DNA of 64,000 nt from NCBI GenBank assembly GCA_032158295.1, contig CM063244.1, positions 26,634,930 to 26,698,929 of the forward strand, read 5' to 3'. This document shows, piece after piece, positions 29,820 to 40,740 of the stretch. The translations under genes and the position numbers were made by a program. The notes beneath the pieces were generated by a model that saw only the letters and a list, made by a program, of their open reading frames with translations, searched no databases and had not been told where the DNA came from. This DNA is from Pycnopodia helianthoides. Taxonomy: Eukaryota; Echinodermata; Asteroidea; Forcipulatida; Asteriidae. Within the stretch, counting starts at the first letter, position 1. Each line of letters opens with the position of its first letter.

Positions 29820-30175
29820 TTAAAGGGTGTGTACAACATTGGTAAGACTAAAATATAAATGTACACACAGATTTGCACATAACTTACATGGTATAAAGAT
29901 GGTCATGGTGGAAAACTTCCCTTGAAATAGTTGCTTGAAATGCCTTTGTTTTTTGAGAAATTAGTAAAACAATTAGTTTTTATCCGGTGATAAAATCAGA
30001 TGTTTGAAAACAGTGAAAACATATAAAGGAGTCTTTTACTGTTTTCTTGTGACTCTGATGACCAATTGAGCTTAAATTGTTCACAGATTTGTTATTTCAT
30101 GGATATGTTGGATTACACAAAGTGTGGATACTGGTATTTGACAATTACCAATGTTGTACACATGCTTTAAACAAA
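29820..30175. mobile_element. MITE with GTGTACAACATTGGTAA ends
   Basis: Begins 'aagggtgtgtacaacattggtaa' and ends 'ttaccaatgttgtacacatgcttt' in inverse. Same broad superfamily as 12,269-12,651. It abuts the acceptor side of exon 2. Confidence 0.8.
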
Positions 30176-30416
30176 AAGTTGATATGGGAATTTTCTGTCT
30201 TTCTTAGTTGTATAAAATAAACCAGGAAAATAAAAAGTCTCTTTAAGAACGGAATTTTAAGTTCTAGCGTTAAATTTGAGTTTAAGACTAGTAGACAATG
30301 GCACGGTTAGTCCGTAACTTGGTGGTGATTCCAGAGGGGTGTAGGGGTGCATCGTGCAACCCCCCCCCCCACCTCCCTCCCTTGAAAAAATGAAACCAAG
30401 GAGCTTAATAGATTAC

Positions 30417-30471
30417 CATCTAGTCCTTCCAGAGCAATCTCCTCCACACAAACATCATGAAGATAAGCCAT
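30417..30471 (-). CDS. GTF3C1: GTF3C1 exon 1 (start codon)
   Basis: ATG at 30,471-30,469 begins MAYLHDVCVEEIALEGLDG, matching human MDALESLLDEVALEGLDG, so the start is well placed. The donor is GATG|GTAATC; the exon ends one base into a Gly codon. A TTTTTTTTAG lies about 45 nt upstream of the ATG, so a 5' noncoding exon further right is plausible; its promoter was not located. Confidence 0.95.
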
Positions 30472-30602
30472 CTTGACTGACGAGTTGCCACCTCATAATC
30501 ATTCACCAAAACCCAGGCTTCAATCACACACACTAAAAAAAAGATAAATAATTTAAGCAGATTTATCAACGGATGATTTTTCAGTTATCCTGCAACGTGT
30601 GA

Positions 30603-31245
30603 ATACGCACATTAGCCCTCCTACTGTCAGTCACTCTTGGCAACATTTTCCAGTGAGTTGACCAACCATTTGACAGGGCTCGAATTTGGGAGAAAAATCC
30701 ACAAGACCACAGGACTTGTATCTCAAAATGTTTACCGGACCAGAACTAATTCTACAAGACCAGATTCAAACTGAGAAAAGACTTCCTTGCACAGTTTAAC
30801 TTGCATTTAATTGAACAAGCACTAAGACATACAAGAGAAGATTGACCTCATTTGTCTTTAAGGGTAGTTCTTATATTTCAAATCATTACTCAAAGTCATT
30901 ATTTGAACATAATTTGTTTCTGTTCAAGACATATGAGTGAGGTACATGTACGTGAATTGGTATTGATTTGAAACCACAAGACCGCCGGACTTGTCTGGTC
31001 ATGAGTTTACTGGCCCAATGCTAAAATCACTGGCCTCGGGCCTGCGGTCCAGTGTCAAATTTGAGCCCTGATTTGCAACCATTCGACTGCCAAGGTTGTG
31101 TACGGTGGCACAACTGTGCACAGAACTAACTGTGTACTGTGTACATGCATTCCCTCATGGTATCATAATATTTCAGGCTGGCATAGTTTAACTATCATTC
31201 AAAACCACTTGAATGGTATTGAATGGTCAGACAGCAAGAGGGTTA
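30603..31245. mobile_element. CCCTCCTACTGTC MITE interrupted by a hAT-like element
   Basis: Outer parts 30,603-30,676 and 31,072-31,245 together equal the element at 24,463-24,683. The insertion is at 30,677-31,071. Confidence 0.85.
30677..31071. mobile_element. hAT-like MITE, CAGGGCTCGAATTT ends
   Basis: Ends CAGGGCTCGAATTTG and AAATTTGAGCCCTG are inverted. The flanks read CCATTTGA|..|ATTTGCAACC where the uninterrupted copy has CCATTTGAAACC, so ATTTG(A/C) is duplicated. Relatives are at 54,891-55,229 and 2,550-2,880. Confidence 0.8.
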
Positions 31246-31463
31246 ATAGTTTGAACATTCCAATGGACTGTTCCCGTGGTCCAATGGAAGTGGAACGGTC
31301 CATGAGCACATGCTGGAATACTCATCTGATCCAATGAGAACGTTCGTACCATTCCGACCATTCCCTTACTTAGGATGCTGTGTCTGTTCACCATGACCAT
31401 GTTTTCAAGGGTTCCCCTTGGCCTTGTCATAACTAAAAATAATATCTTATTTGGGTAAATAAT

Positions 31464-31635
31464 AGTCAGGGCACCCGGCTGATCTGGCCGTGCGTGTGTA
31501 TGGCAAGTCATGAATATGCATGATGACATCACACGGTATCACGAAGAGCGTCGCAGGTACCGCATGACGTCATCATGCATATTCATGACTTGCCGTATGA
31601 CACACGCACGGCCAGATCAGCCGGGTGCCCTGACT
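31464..31635. mobile_element. 172-bp hairpin element
   Basis: Arms of about 75 bp begin AGTCAGGGCACCCGGC and are inverted with few mismatches around a ~20-bp loop. CAGGGC ends resemble hAT MITEs, but the flanking 8-mers do not match. Each arm includes TGACGTCA or its near relative TGACATCA, and ATGCAT. Confidence 0.85.
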
Positions 31636-31929
31636 TCTCATGATCTGCAGGCAGAGGCGGCCCGAAGTCACGAATGAATGTAAATTTGTACACTTTTTTT
31701 TGCCATTTTCAAATCATTACATTCGGACAAAGGAATCATTTGGTAAGCCCTGTCATGTAGGCTATCATAGTAATTTCACAAATGTAAGGAATAATATGAG
31801 TAGGTTTGAGTAGTATGGGATGTTTAGAAATGGGGAAAAAATTTGCAATCAAAGTCACTTCACGGGATATACCTAAAAACCCAGGCATTGTATATACGTA
31901 TAGATGGTAGGCTGTAATGGTGAGTGTTA

Positions 31930-32270
31930 TATAAGACCGATGTTAAAAGAGAGCCATAACAGCCCAACAAGGTGGGCTACCCTGCCTCAACCGTGAAGAC
32001 CATGCAGGTTGAGGCAGTGGGGCACTTGTCAAATTTTAGACAGGTGCCCTGCCTCAACCGCGCTGTCATAACGGATGAGACAGGGCACCAGTGCAGTGGA
32101 TCCTGCTGAGTGAGAGTGGGATCCCTAAAATGAAGATTGCTGTCGTTACGTACAATAAGTTCCTGGGGCGCTATAGTAGTACGACCAAAAATGTCAAAAT
32201 TTCGAAAAAGGAATACAGCGCCCCAGTTACTGGGTCTAACAGCGCCCCAGTTACTGGGTCTAGGTTGTCA
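31930..32270. repeat. Local direct repeats
   Basis: Repeated 'ccctgcctcaaccg' segments at 31,979-32,060, and two adjacent copies of ACAGCGCCCCAGTTACTGGG at about 32,215-32,262. No larger element was recognised. Confidence 0.6.
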
Positions 32271-32948
32271 ACATGTACAAAACCGGCCCTGCCCACACAA
32301 GGCAAGAGTTAGCGCTCTGTTCTATAGTTCTAAGTGACTACGTATAAAAGTAATCAATAACCAGATACCTGAATAAGATATCAAACAATCATTCCAAAGA
32401 TTAATATTACTGGACCAAACAAAGTTTTTTAATTTTAAACTTTTTGACATTCGTCATTATCTAGCACCAGATAATTCTGTGCCATTACGCTGGACTCCCT
32501 CGTATTGGCATATTTTATGGGGCCGTCGTGATAAAGACAGTATTTTAGTAATATGTAGCAAGGATTTGTGACCGACACAAGTATTGAACTTTGAAGTAAA
32601 CTAGAAAGAAGTAGAACTCGGACCAAAAAACCACGAGGTCAAAAAATGTTAGCAGAACCGAGGGCCAGGGGTCATTTTCCATTAAAATTGTTACTTTACC
32701 TTAAATGTTGTTTCTGTTCTTTGAAATATCAGTGTACAGATCATGTTGCACTTCTTTATAAAAGATTGGTATTGAAAGGACTTGTTTTCACCTCAAAATC
32801 GTAAAAAAAATCATGTGGCGTCCAGTCAAAACAAACAAAATATTTCTTTCAGCTGTAACTTTTGTAAAGGGCGCCCTCAATTGACAATTTTCCTTCGTAA
32901 TCGGACCAGTCCAAAATGGGGCGCAGGGGTTGTTCCATTGCTCGTATC

Positions 32949-33250
32949 ATAGACCTTTCTTTTGCAACGTCACAGCCCAAGTTTTTGCCAACCGAGGTCG
33001 GAAAACTATGGAAAGCCATAAATGCAAAGCAAAAAGGGATAACCACAGTTTGTAACAATGTTACACAAATAATCAAAATTAATGTTGAGTTTTTTGGAAA
33101 CAAAGCAACCAATCATAATTTTGTTTATTCAAAGTTTGCAGAAATTTTGAATTTGGTCACAATATCTGTACACGCGATTGAATGTTTTGCTAACATTCGG
33201 CCCTCCATGCCAACCAGCACGGTTTCTTGATCAACAAAAGAAAGGTCTAT
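32949..33250. mobile_element. MITE with ATAGACCTTTC ends
   Basis: Starts ATAGACCTTTC and ends GAAAGGTCTAT. The interior matches, in inverse, the element at 20,061-20,372 ('ccaaccgaggtcggaaaactatgg'). Confidence 0.88.
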
Positions 33251-33301
33251 ATTCGAAATAAATTTGTATTTGTATTTTTGTTTCTGGTTGTGAAGCCAAG
33301 G

Positions 33302-33925
33302 CCAGGATTCTTGGAAAAGTAAGAATTAATCACTATATTAGCAAAGAATCCCACGACGAAGAGGGAACAAAAGAAGGAATGAATGGATTCTTTACACATT
33401 GAAGATCAAATCCATGTTCTTAGAATATGTTTTTTGAAAGTGGTAAAAATTGGGCAAATCTGGTGACTAGTCCGACAAAAATGGTCGAAATTGCAATTTT
33501 GCCACTTTTTTGCATTGCATGACTCGTAACCCTCCGGTCTCCGACCGTCGGGAGGATGGAGGGCAACGATTCGCAACTAGGTTGAACATAACATAATGTT
33601 GTACACTGTCCAATGCCAGGATTCTTGGAAAAGTAAGAATTAATCACTATATTAGCAAAGAATCCCACGACGAAGAGGGAACAAAAGAAGGAATGAATGG
33701 ATTCTTTACACATTGAAGATCAAATCCATGTTCTTAGAATATGTTTTTTGAAAGTGGTAAAAATTGGGCAAATCTGGTGACTAGTCCGACAAAAATGGTC
33801 GAAATTGCAATTTTGCCACTTTTTTGCATTGCATGACTCGTAACCCTCCGGTCTCCGACCGTCGGGAGGATGGAGGGCAACGATTCGCAACTAGGTTGAA
33901 CATAACATAATGTTGTACACTGTCC
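33302..33925. repeat. 312-bp tandem duplication including a Mutator-like end
   Basis: Two copies, 33,302-33,613 and 33,614-33,925, appear essentially identical. Each contains the terminal ~170 bp of the MULE family seen at 34,724-35,620 (ending CGCAACTA) plus flank 'ggttgaacataac'. The very high identity points to a young duplication or an assembly duplication. Confidence 0.9.
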
Positions 33926-34105
33926 AATGCGTGAGTTCTCTCATTATTCATAATGATCGTTTCAAAAACTGCATTAAAAATTCCATGAAATTGTTTTGTT
34001 CTTGTAATAGTTTTACTCAGTCTAAACACTGAACAAGTCAAGGTTGTAGTCCACGTATCTCGTAAGCCTGTATAATAAATATTGCACACATTCAGAGTTT
34101 AACAC

Positions 34106-34313
34106 AGCAGCATACTGATTATGCATTCTATGTGTATGACCTCTCCAGAACTCCGTATACGTCAAAGTCCCTTACAGGGGAATACCCTCGACCTGGTGAG
34201 AAATATTGGGCAAGAGCTTCCCTTCCGTACTCGTCAGTGGATAACTCGTCAGACTTGTCACATGTGTTACTCGTATTTTTCCCTGAAATAAAGCTCCAAA
34301 GGAAAGCCAACCG
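34106..34313. other. Ambiguous exon-like ORF
   Basis: On the plus strand an open frame bounded by CAGCAG and GAAG|GTAGGT reads YVYDLSRTPYTSKSLTGEYP. On the minus strand an alternative frame after TTTATTTCAG reads KNTSNTCDKSDELSTDEYGR and stops at TAG. I recognise neither. It may be an exon of an unseen gene or chance. Confidence 0.2.
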
Positions 34314-34723
34314 AAGGTAGGTTTCTGATTCATCTTGTGGGGGGAAAAAAGCTAAACATCGTTTGCCAACAGCTATAGTTTACTCATTAATGTGTACTAT
34401 ACGAGAAATACTGCGTATATCTCGCTCTATTGCAAAACTGAGTGATAGTGGAGTGGTAATCTTCAATTAACGTGTAAAGTAAGGGCAAATCACAGCTGGG
34501 TTGGGAAATTTGACAGTAGCAGAAATTACCTTACAGTCATAGCCAATACTCATAGCCATGATTCATCATCTTCATCACGTCAATCTTTCATGCAACAGTA
34601 GATATTAACCCAGGTTGGACTCCTCCGTTGCATACAACGCGACGGAGTCAACTCAAAGGTCCTGTACCATTGCGAAAAATTGTACAGCATTTTTGTTCTT
34701 CATATTTATACCTGATGGAGGAA

Positions 34724-35620
34724 TAGTTGCGATAATCGTAACCCTCCATCCTCCCGACGGTCGGAGACCGGAGGGTTACGAGTCATGCAGTGCAAAAAAG
34801 TGGCGAAATAAAAATTTCGACTATTTTGGTCAGACTAGTCACCAGATTTGCCCAATTTTTACCCCTTTCAAAAAACATGACACACATTCTAAGAACATGG
34901 ATTTGATCTTCAAGGTATAATGAATCCATTCATAACACTCTAAACATCGATGAAAAATTATTTGAAGAAAAAACGAACAAAAACTTACCAGAAACTGACC
35001 GAAATGTCCATGGACCGCACTTCCCCTACATCAACCAATCAGCGTAAACCAAACCGTTGTGTAGGCGTGGCGATCGTCTCGTGTGCGACTGTGCGTGCAC
35101 GCAGTTAATGTATTTAACGGATTTGCGCTATTTGCAGTTTGCGCTGATTAATTGCAGGAACAGCTTTCCTGAGTGCGCGCTCAATCTGTAAATTTTTCCT
35201 CATAAATATCCTGTGATTGTGCAACTCAACAAAATGCGCTCAACGACGAGTTTGCTTACGCTGATTGGTCGAGATGTTGCTAGGTCACGAATCGCGAGGT
35301 TCGAAAACCGGACCTGAGATTGTCTACGCATCATGAAAATTTCGCTCAGTCTCTGGTAAGTTTTTGTCTTTTTTTCTTTAAATATTTTCTCAATGATGTT
35401 TTGAGTAATACGAATGGATTCATGACACATTGATGATCACATCCATGTTTTTAGAATGTGTGTCATGTTTTTTTAAAGTGGTAAAAATTTGGTAAATCTG
35501 GTGACTAGTCTGACCAAAATAGTCGAAATTTTTATTTCGCCACTTTTTTTGCACTGCATGACTCGTAACCCTCCGGTCTCCGACCGTCGGGAGGATGGAG
35601 GGTTACGATTATCGCAACTA
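34724..35620. mobile_element. Mutator-like (MULE) foldback element
   Basis: Termini TAGTTGCGATAATCG are inverted; the arms extend about 290-340 bp each. The 9-bp flanks ATGGAGGAA at 34,715-34,723 and 35,621-35,629 are identical, the duplication length typical of Mutator. A hairpin CCCTCC...GGAGGG lies near each end. Interior CCAATCAGCGTAA occurs in both orientations. No transposase. Confidence 0.92.
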
Positions 35621-35692
35621 ATGGAGGAATTGCTGAAGCTTCGTTCACATTATTCCCTATGTCCAGAACTCCCCGCCTGCTAGGTTCCGAAT

Positions 35693-37032
35693 CAGGGGCG
35701 GATACAGGGGGGGGGGGGCCGTGGGGGCGCACTGATTCAATCAGCGTGCCATCTATGGCCCTTTTCGAATTCACGGCTTCGGCTCCAAAATCGGCTCGGG
35801 CTAGCTAGGCTCCCTCAATTATTTTAACTTACGCATGCTTTGCGGTCAGGGCTTCAGACAAGAAAACTGGGCCTGAAGCCCAATCCGGTTTTGTGAAATA
35901 CGTGTAATGCGGTGCGCATCTTAAGCCCGCCGCCTGCGCAAAGGATATTGTGCTCAGCGCGTTATGTAAATCAGTCTGGTCCCCATTAGATCGTATAAAT
36001 GTTGTGAAATTGTTCAAGGAACCCAACTAGTATGGTTCTCGCGCAAGTTGTTAATACGTGATCAAAAAATTCACTCTCGCGACTCGCAAGGTAATCAATT
36101 TTCTCCCCAAATCCGTGATGTTAAAAAAAAAAAAGTTTAGCAATAGGGCTTTCTACAAGTAGGCCTAAAGTAGCATTTGATCGGTAAGTTTTTAACCCGG
36201 ATTAAAAATTTCATCGTTCACAAAAATAGGATTGCAATGGTGCTAGGCCCAATTGGCAAGGATACGAACGAAGTGGATTGGCCCTATACGGGGCTAGTGA
36301 AGACATAGCATCGTATAAACATAGCATCGTATAATCGTGTCTCACTCTGTTCAGAAAATCACAATTTTTTTTTATCGTATTCAAGAAAGAGGGTTAATAT
36401 CTGTTGTGCTTCTTTCAAACTGGTAATTATCAATAGTACAGTACAGATTTACACCGATGCAGGGCTGGGGAGGGGGGGCTAGGCCTCTTGGCCTACCCTC
36501 ACATTTTCGTACATTAATGTTATTGTTGCTCGATCGCGCTGTCACTGAAGACAAGCACAACTTGTTCTTACCACTATATCAGCAGTAACATATTTGTGTC
36601 ACATTCTAATCCTCAAGTATGTGAAAACTTTTAGACAAAGAGACCCTATTTGGTTAATTATATTAAAAACTGCACTATCGATTGTCTCTCACCCAACAGT
36701 TCCCCCCCCCCCTGAATAAGTATTAATTGTAGCCTGCATTTTGATTTTTATAACTCAGGATGGTTGATTCAAATCAATGACTCCCAACTCAAAAATAAAG
36801 TGTTAATAATGATCTTGCTAAAACAAAAGTGGTCATATATTGCATGGATCGCACCACAGAGCATCTAGAATCCTAACTGTTTCGGAGCATTTAAGTGGGC
36901 CCCGGAACCGGCCCATGTCGTAAGGGCTTCGCGTTACGCGCTCGTAGGATCCACAAATTGCATTCAACATTTGCTGCTTGGTAAATTTTCACGCCCCCCC
37001 CCCCCGTTTGGAAAATCCTGGATCCGCCCCTG
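35693..37032. mobile_element. Possible hAT-like element, CAGGGGCGGAT ends
   Basis: Left CAGGGGCGGATACAGG and right CCTGGATCCGCCCCTG are inverted, each followed inward by a long homopolymer G/C run. The 8-bp flanks (TTCCGAAT and AGAATTGT) do not match, so the two ends may not belong to one insertion. No transposase ORF was found inside. Confidence 0.4.
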
Positions 37033-38582
37033 AGAATTGTAAATTTCTTGTATCCTTGGGTGAAATTAATTTTGAAAATGAAATGAAACTTGACGTCTCA
37101 GTTGTAACTTTCTGCACGGACTCCTACGTGAAAACTTGCGCGCACGCGTGCCCACGATATTCATAGCAAGTTCGTCATGTTCGTTCGTGCTTCAAGCTCA
37201 GTATGCATTGGTATCGATTCTTTACAACAATTTGATTAATAACACCAAGTACGGTATCGACACATTAACTCTGTGAAAAAAATAAAACTAATCGAATGTT
37301 TTGCTTCGGTTGATGAGAAAGTCGATCGGAGTTGCTACGCATTTCGCGCGTGCGCACAAAAGCTCACTCGTCAATCGGTACAAGATGTTTACAACGGAAG
37401 CGTGGATCTTCTTTTTATTTTTGGAATAATGTCACCTTGAGATATATTTGTTATTTTTGGACCCGTCAAAAGTATAGTTATGGACAAGAAGAATATCTAA
37501 ACGAAATTTCAGCTTCTTAAATCAGGTAAAAATAGGAAAAAACATTTGAAATTTTGTTCGCATTGTAGAGAAGCTTTATACACAGGACGTCAGTGCAGTG
37601 CAACGGATACTGACGTCCTACCATCAGGGCTACAGTAGTATCAACTTGTATCGTTTTTAACAATAGCCATTTGACTCGAGGCAATTTAAAGACAACCGGT
37701 TGCATGCATTCTAAATGTTTACATTATGATATTCTTTAAGACAGTAAGAAACTGTTAGAGCCGAAGTTTTCACTGCTGCCTTTAAAGATGGACACGAACG
37801 AGATAATAAAATACGCTGCATGTTTAAATTCATGTTTGCTGGAGTGTAATAAAGACCTCAGTTTCACTTACACAAAGTTTCAAAATTTCAGGCATGTTTT
37901 TAAAAAGAAAAAAATTTGACGTGAATCTGTTGCATTGCAGCGGCCGTTTCGCGAAATGAGCGTGTCGTCATCACTTCATTTACATATCATGAATAAAACA
38001 TTTCACCGGTTTTGATGACGTACAGCCGTGGATCGAGACTGGACCCTGCGCCCGTCCGTATATACATTAGTAGTATGTATACAACGTATATAGCCTATGC
38101 CGTGAGACGGCGTACACACGCATACGGGTCCGTGGACTGAGACACGAGAGATAAGTAAAATAGTTGGCATTTTTCCTCAATAGAAGTATCTTTGGCGATA
38201 AAAAGACATGCAGTCTAGCCTCACTATTTTATTAAAAAAAACAGCATACGCTATACGTACAGGTCAAAGTGCAATGTTCAGGTCGTCTCTATGGGTATCA
38301 TACAATCAGCTTTTTCACACAGCGCCGCCAGCGGTCAATATGCTGAAACTTCTTTGAATAACCGCAGAAATTCGTCACGTAAGAGTCGTTTCTATTTTCG
38401 AATGTTTTTTTCATTTCAAACTTCCAATATTAATTTTGTTTTGCTAAAAATGGTTCGTGCACACATTGTTAAGAAGGCCAAATGATTCTTGTTGCTTGGA
38501 ATACACCGCTCATGTCCATCTTTTAAAGTTTACTCGTCACAAGGACCTGACTCTGTATACTTTCCATGAATTATATTACAGA
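37033..38582. other. Intergenic, presumed 5' region of the methyltransferase-like gene
   Basis: No repeats were recognised. It contains CG-bearing stretches and TGACGT-like motifs near 37,965-38,020. TATATTACAG sits directly before the ATG at 38,583, so a spliced 5' leader is possible. The transcription start was not determined. Confidence 0.35.
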
Positions 38583-39473
38583 ATGGATTTCAACGGTGCA
38601 GCAGATTTCTTTCGACAAGTATTGACCGAAGCCCTCGATAAACTTCTTCGTCAGGTCGATGGTGAATATAAGTATGATAAAGTTAAACAGTCTGTAAGAA
38701 AAATCTCTGATTTGTACAGAAGTGGGCTGGCTCATACAAAATCTGAGTTTCGATCGGATTGGAACGATGCTGCTAACCGATGCGCTTATGTATTCCTGTA
38801 TTTTATGTACCACTGTTACCTCGTGTACTTTTCTCTACAAAAAATCCTGCCTGATATATCAACAAGTTGGCAAAACAAGAACAGGATGAGGGTTTGTAGC
38901 ATAGGTGGTGGGCCAGGTTCAGACCTTGTTGGCCTCACTAAATTCCTTCAAGATACAAACCTCTTCCTCTCATCGCTCCAATGCCGTGTTCTGGATTTGT
39001 TTCCCAGATGGAAACTGACTTGGGATACTATTCACCAACATCTACCAGAAACTTTCCAAGTGATCTACGAGGGATGTGACCTGGTCAGAGACGCAGGACT
39101 TCCTAGTGATGTCATCGATTTCATCAGAGATGTAGATCTACTTACGCTTGTGAAATCCTTCTCTGCGGTGTCAGCATTCTTCCGAACCGACCCAAACCAA
39201 AGAGAACTACTACGTTCTATTCTCAATGAGCTAAAGGAGGGCTGTTTCGTGTTGTTTATTGACAACGATCACGCGACAGGTGATGATTTTGAGCAGCAAT
39301 TTGCATCCCCTGCTGGTCTGGAATTGTTATTTCAATACAATGGTAAACCAGATATACCATTTGGTTCTTACTCGGACACTATTCAGGACTTCCGCCGGAA
39401 TCTAGATTTTAGTCCGATGAGTAGCTGTGATGTGATCGTGCGGATATTCCGCAAAAACAGACCAATGCAATGA
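38583..39473 (+). CDS. Class I SAM-dependent methyltransferase-like protein
   Basis: An uninterrupted 296-codon gene, unlike the many-exon neighbours. The ATG at 38,583 is the first in frame; earlier in-frame sequence opens only with GTG. The N-terminal ~90 residues are helical-looking. Motif I is at residues 103-115, VCSIGGGPGSDLV, the SAM-binding glycine loop. VLDLF (136-140) supplies the acidic residue expected after strand 2, YEGCDL (162-167) resembles motif II, and FVLFIDND (222-229) a later strand. This indicates a Rossmann-fold methyltransferase; the substrate is unknown. The GGGPG(S/A) loop is also found in an rRNA uridine methyltransferase group, which is only a hint. It is divergent from GTF3C1 and convergent with UBE2H. 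An AATAAA at 40,025-40,030 would give a ~550-nt 3' UTR. It may be an intronless paralogue or retrocopy. Confidence 0.88.
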   Translation: MDFNGAADFFRQVLTEALDKLLRQVDGEYKYDKVKQSVRKISDLYRSGLAHTKSEFRSDWNDAANRCAYVFLYFMYHCYLVYFSLQKILPDISTSWQNKNRMRVCSIGGGPGSDLVGLTKFLQDTNLFLSSLQCRVLDLFPRWKLTWDTIHQHLPETFQVIYEGCDLVRDAGLPSDVIDFIRDVDLLTLVKSFSAVSAFFRTDPNQRELLRSILNELKEGCFVLFIDNDHATGDDFEQQFASPAGLELLFQYNGKPDIPFGSYSDTIQDFRRNLDFSPMSSCDVIVRIFRKNRPMQ

Positions 39474-40024
39474 TTACGTCAGCAATCGAGTTCCTCACAG
39501 GGGGCAGCACAAACACCACCAATTCGCGACGATGGCGCCAGTAATAATATCATGCTTTTCATTGGTGGTTGTGTTGCGGTTTGTGCTGTTCTTGTATACA
39601 TGTATAAGTGGTTCCAGTAAAACATAATAATATGGCTGCACATGCCAACATGTTGAAGGCCACTGATGTCGTCTTAAATATAGTGGGGAAGATTATGAAG
39701 AAGGTGAATAATAAGGATAGTGATAATGATGATAGTAAATACTGCGGGGAGGATGGTTCTGAGAATGATGCAATGCATGAGTTCTTAAATCATCGTAGTC
39801 TTCTTGAAAAGAGAGATAATGGTGGGGGGAAGACGATAAAGATAACTATAGAGGGTGTTTTAAATGATGGAGATGATCAAAATGGGCACGAGGGAATTAC
39901 GATGATGATGATGATCAGAGCGAAGAGGGGTGTGGATGATGAATGTGATAGCGATATAGACCCGATGATGAGTTTAGTGATTTTGTAGACTACAATTGTA
40001 AGGGATGTGTGGCTCCCCTCTTAC

Positions 40025-40030
40025 AATAAA
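40025..40030 (+). terminator. Candidate polyadenylation signal
   Basis: AATAAA, 552 nt past the methyltransferase-like stop codon, is the most plausible 3' end signal seen. The intervening DNA includes a 39,620-39,988 open frame rich in Asp, Asn and Met that I regard as untranslated. Confidence 0.45.
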
Positions 40031-40498
40031 TGTATGATGCTATTTTACTTTTGTATTTCTAAGTCCAAACTTGCTTACCTACATGTAGTACACATCCCTT
40101 CCACTATAGATTTTATGTTACAATGTATTTTATCATGCAACAGCAGCAGGGTCAAACAAAGTGTATTTCTATTGATCATGCAACAGCAGCAGCAAGGTCA
40201 AACAAACTTTATACATGTACTTCATTTGCATTTATCCAAGTTGTTGTTGAAACAAAGCTATGTTATTTGCATAATGTGTTGTCCCAACGTGTAGTTCATG
40301 AATATTATGGTTGTGAAAGTAGGGCTATCAGACTTTGGTTTAATTGCCTATTTTATTAAATATTGATTAACGATACATTTTGTTGATGGTTTAATTGTCA
40401 GTGAAGCTTTAACTAATTATTAGGAAAATAAGTCATCTGTCACTAACTACAAGTTAACTTCTGTGCTAGATTTGCCTAGTAACAGCGGGCTTAAGGCT

Positions 40499-40740
40499 GG
40501 GCCCAATTTCATAGAGCTGCTAAGCACAACAATTTGCTTAGCATGAAATTTCTTCCTTGATAAAAACAGGGTTACCAACCAAATTTCCATGTGTTGAATA
40601 TTGCTTGTTACTGGTATTCAGCTGTTGTTTGCTTATCCTGAAAATCAAGTGGAAATTTGGTTGGTAATCCTGTTTTTATCAATGAAGAAATTTCGTGCTA
40701 AGCAAATTTGTGTGCTTAGCAGCTCTATGAAATTGGGCCC
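40499..40740. mobile_element. Palindromic MITE, GGGCCCAATTTCATAGAGC ends
   Basis: A 242-bp near-palindrome: GGGCCCAATTTCATAGAGCT to its perfect inverse, with internal 'aacagggttaccaaccaaatt' arms. A copy without its left end is at 57,200-57,416. Confidence 0.92.

Larger units (their letters stand above)
990..30471 (-). other. GTF3C1: GTF3C1 gene (TFIIIC subunit 1), 5' two-thirds
   Basis: General transcription factor 3C polypeptide 1 (TFIIIC220, yeast Tfc3/tau138) binds the B box of tRNA genes and recruits TFIIIB and Pol III in the nucleus. Twenty-four coding exons can be chained with GT/AG sites and matching phases, except at exon 4. The predicted protein follows human GTF3C1 collinearly: start, B-block winged helix (exon 4), WYIVYG block (exon 16), DWRRFV block (exon 17), YLNDPVKS (exon 18), RIPGDG (exon 20) and a TPEED block (exon 22). 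About 1,340 residues are encoded here; human GTF3C1 is about 2,100, so the C-terminal third is beyond the left edge. A polypyrimidine-AG lies about 45 nt upstream of the ATG, so a 5' noncoding exon is possible. An exon may be missed between exons 10 and 11. The comparison was from memory, not computed. Confidence 0.93.

Noticed and set aside
39608..39988. Plus-strand Asp/Asn-rich ORF after the methyltransferase-like gene
   Set aside because: No recognisable domain, low complexity, and lies before the best polyadenylation signal, so most likely 3' UTR.
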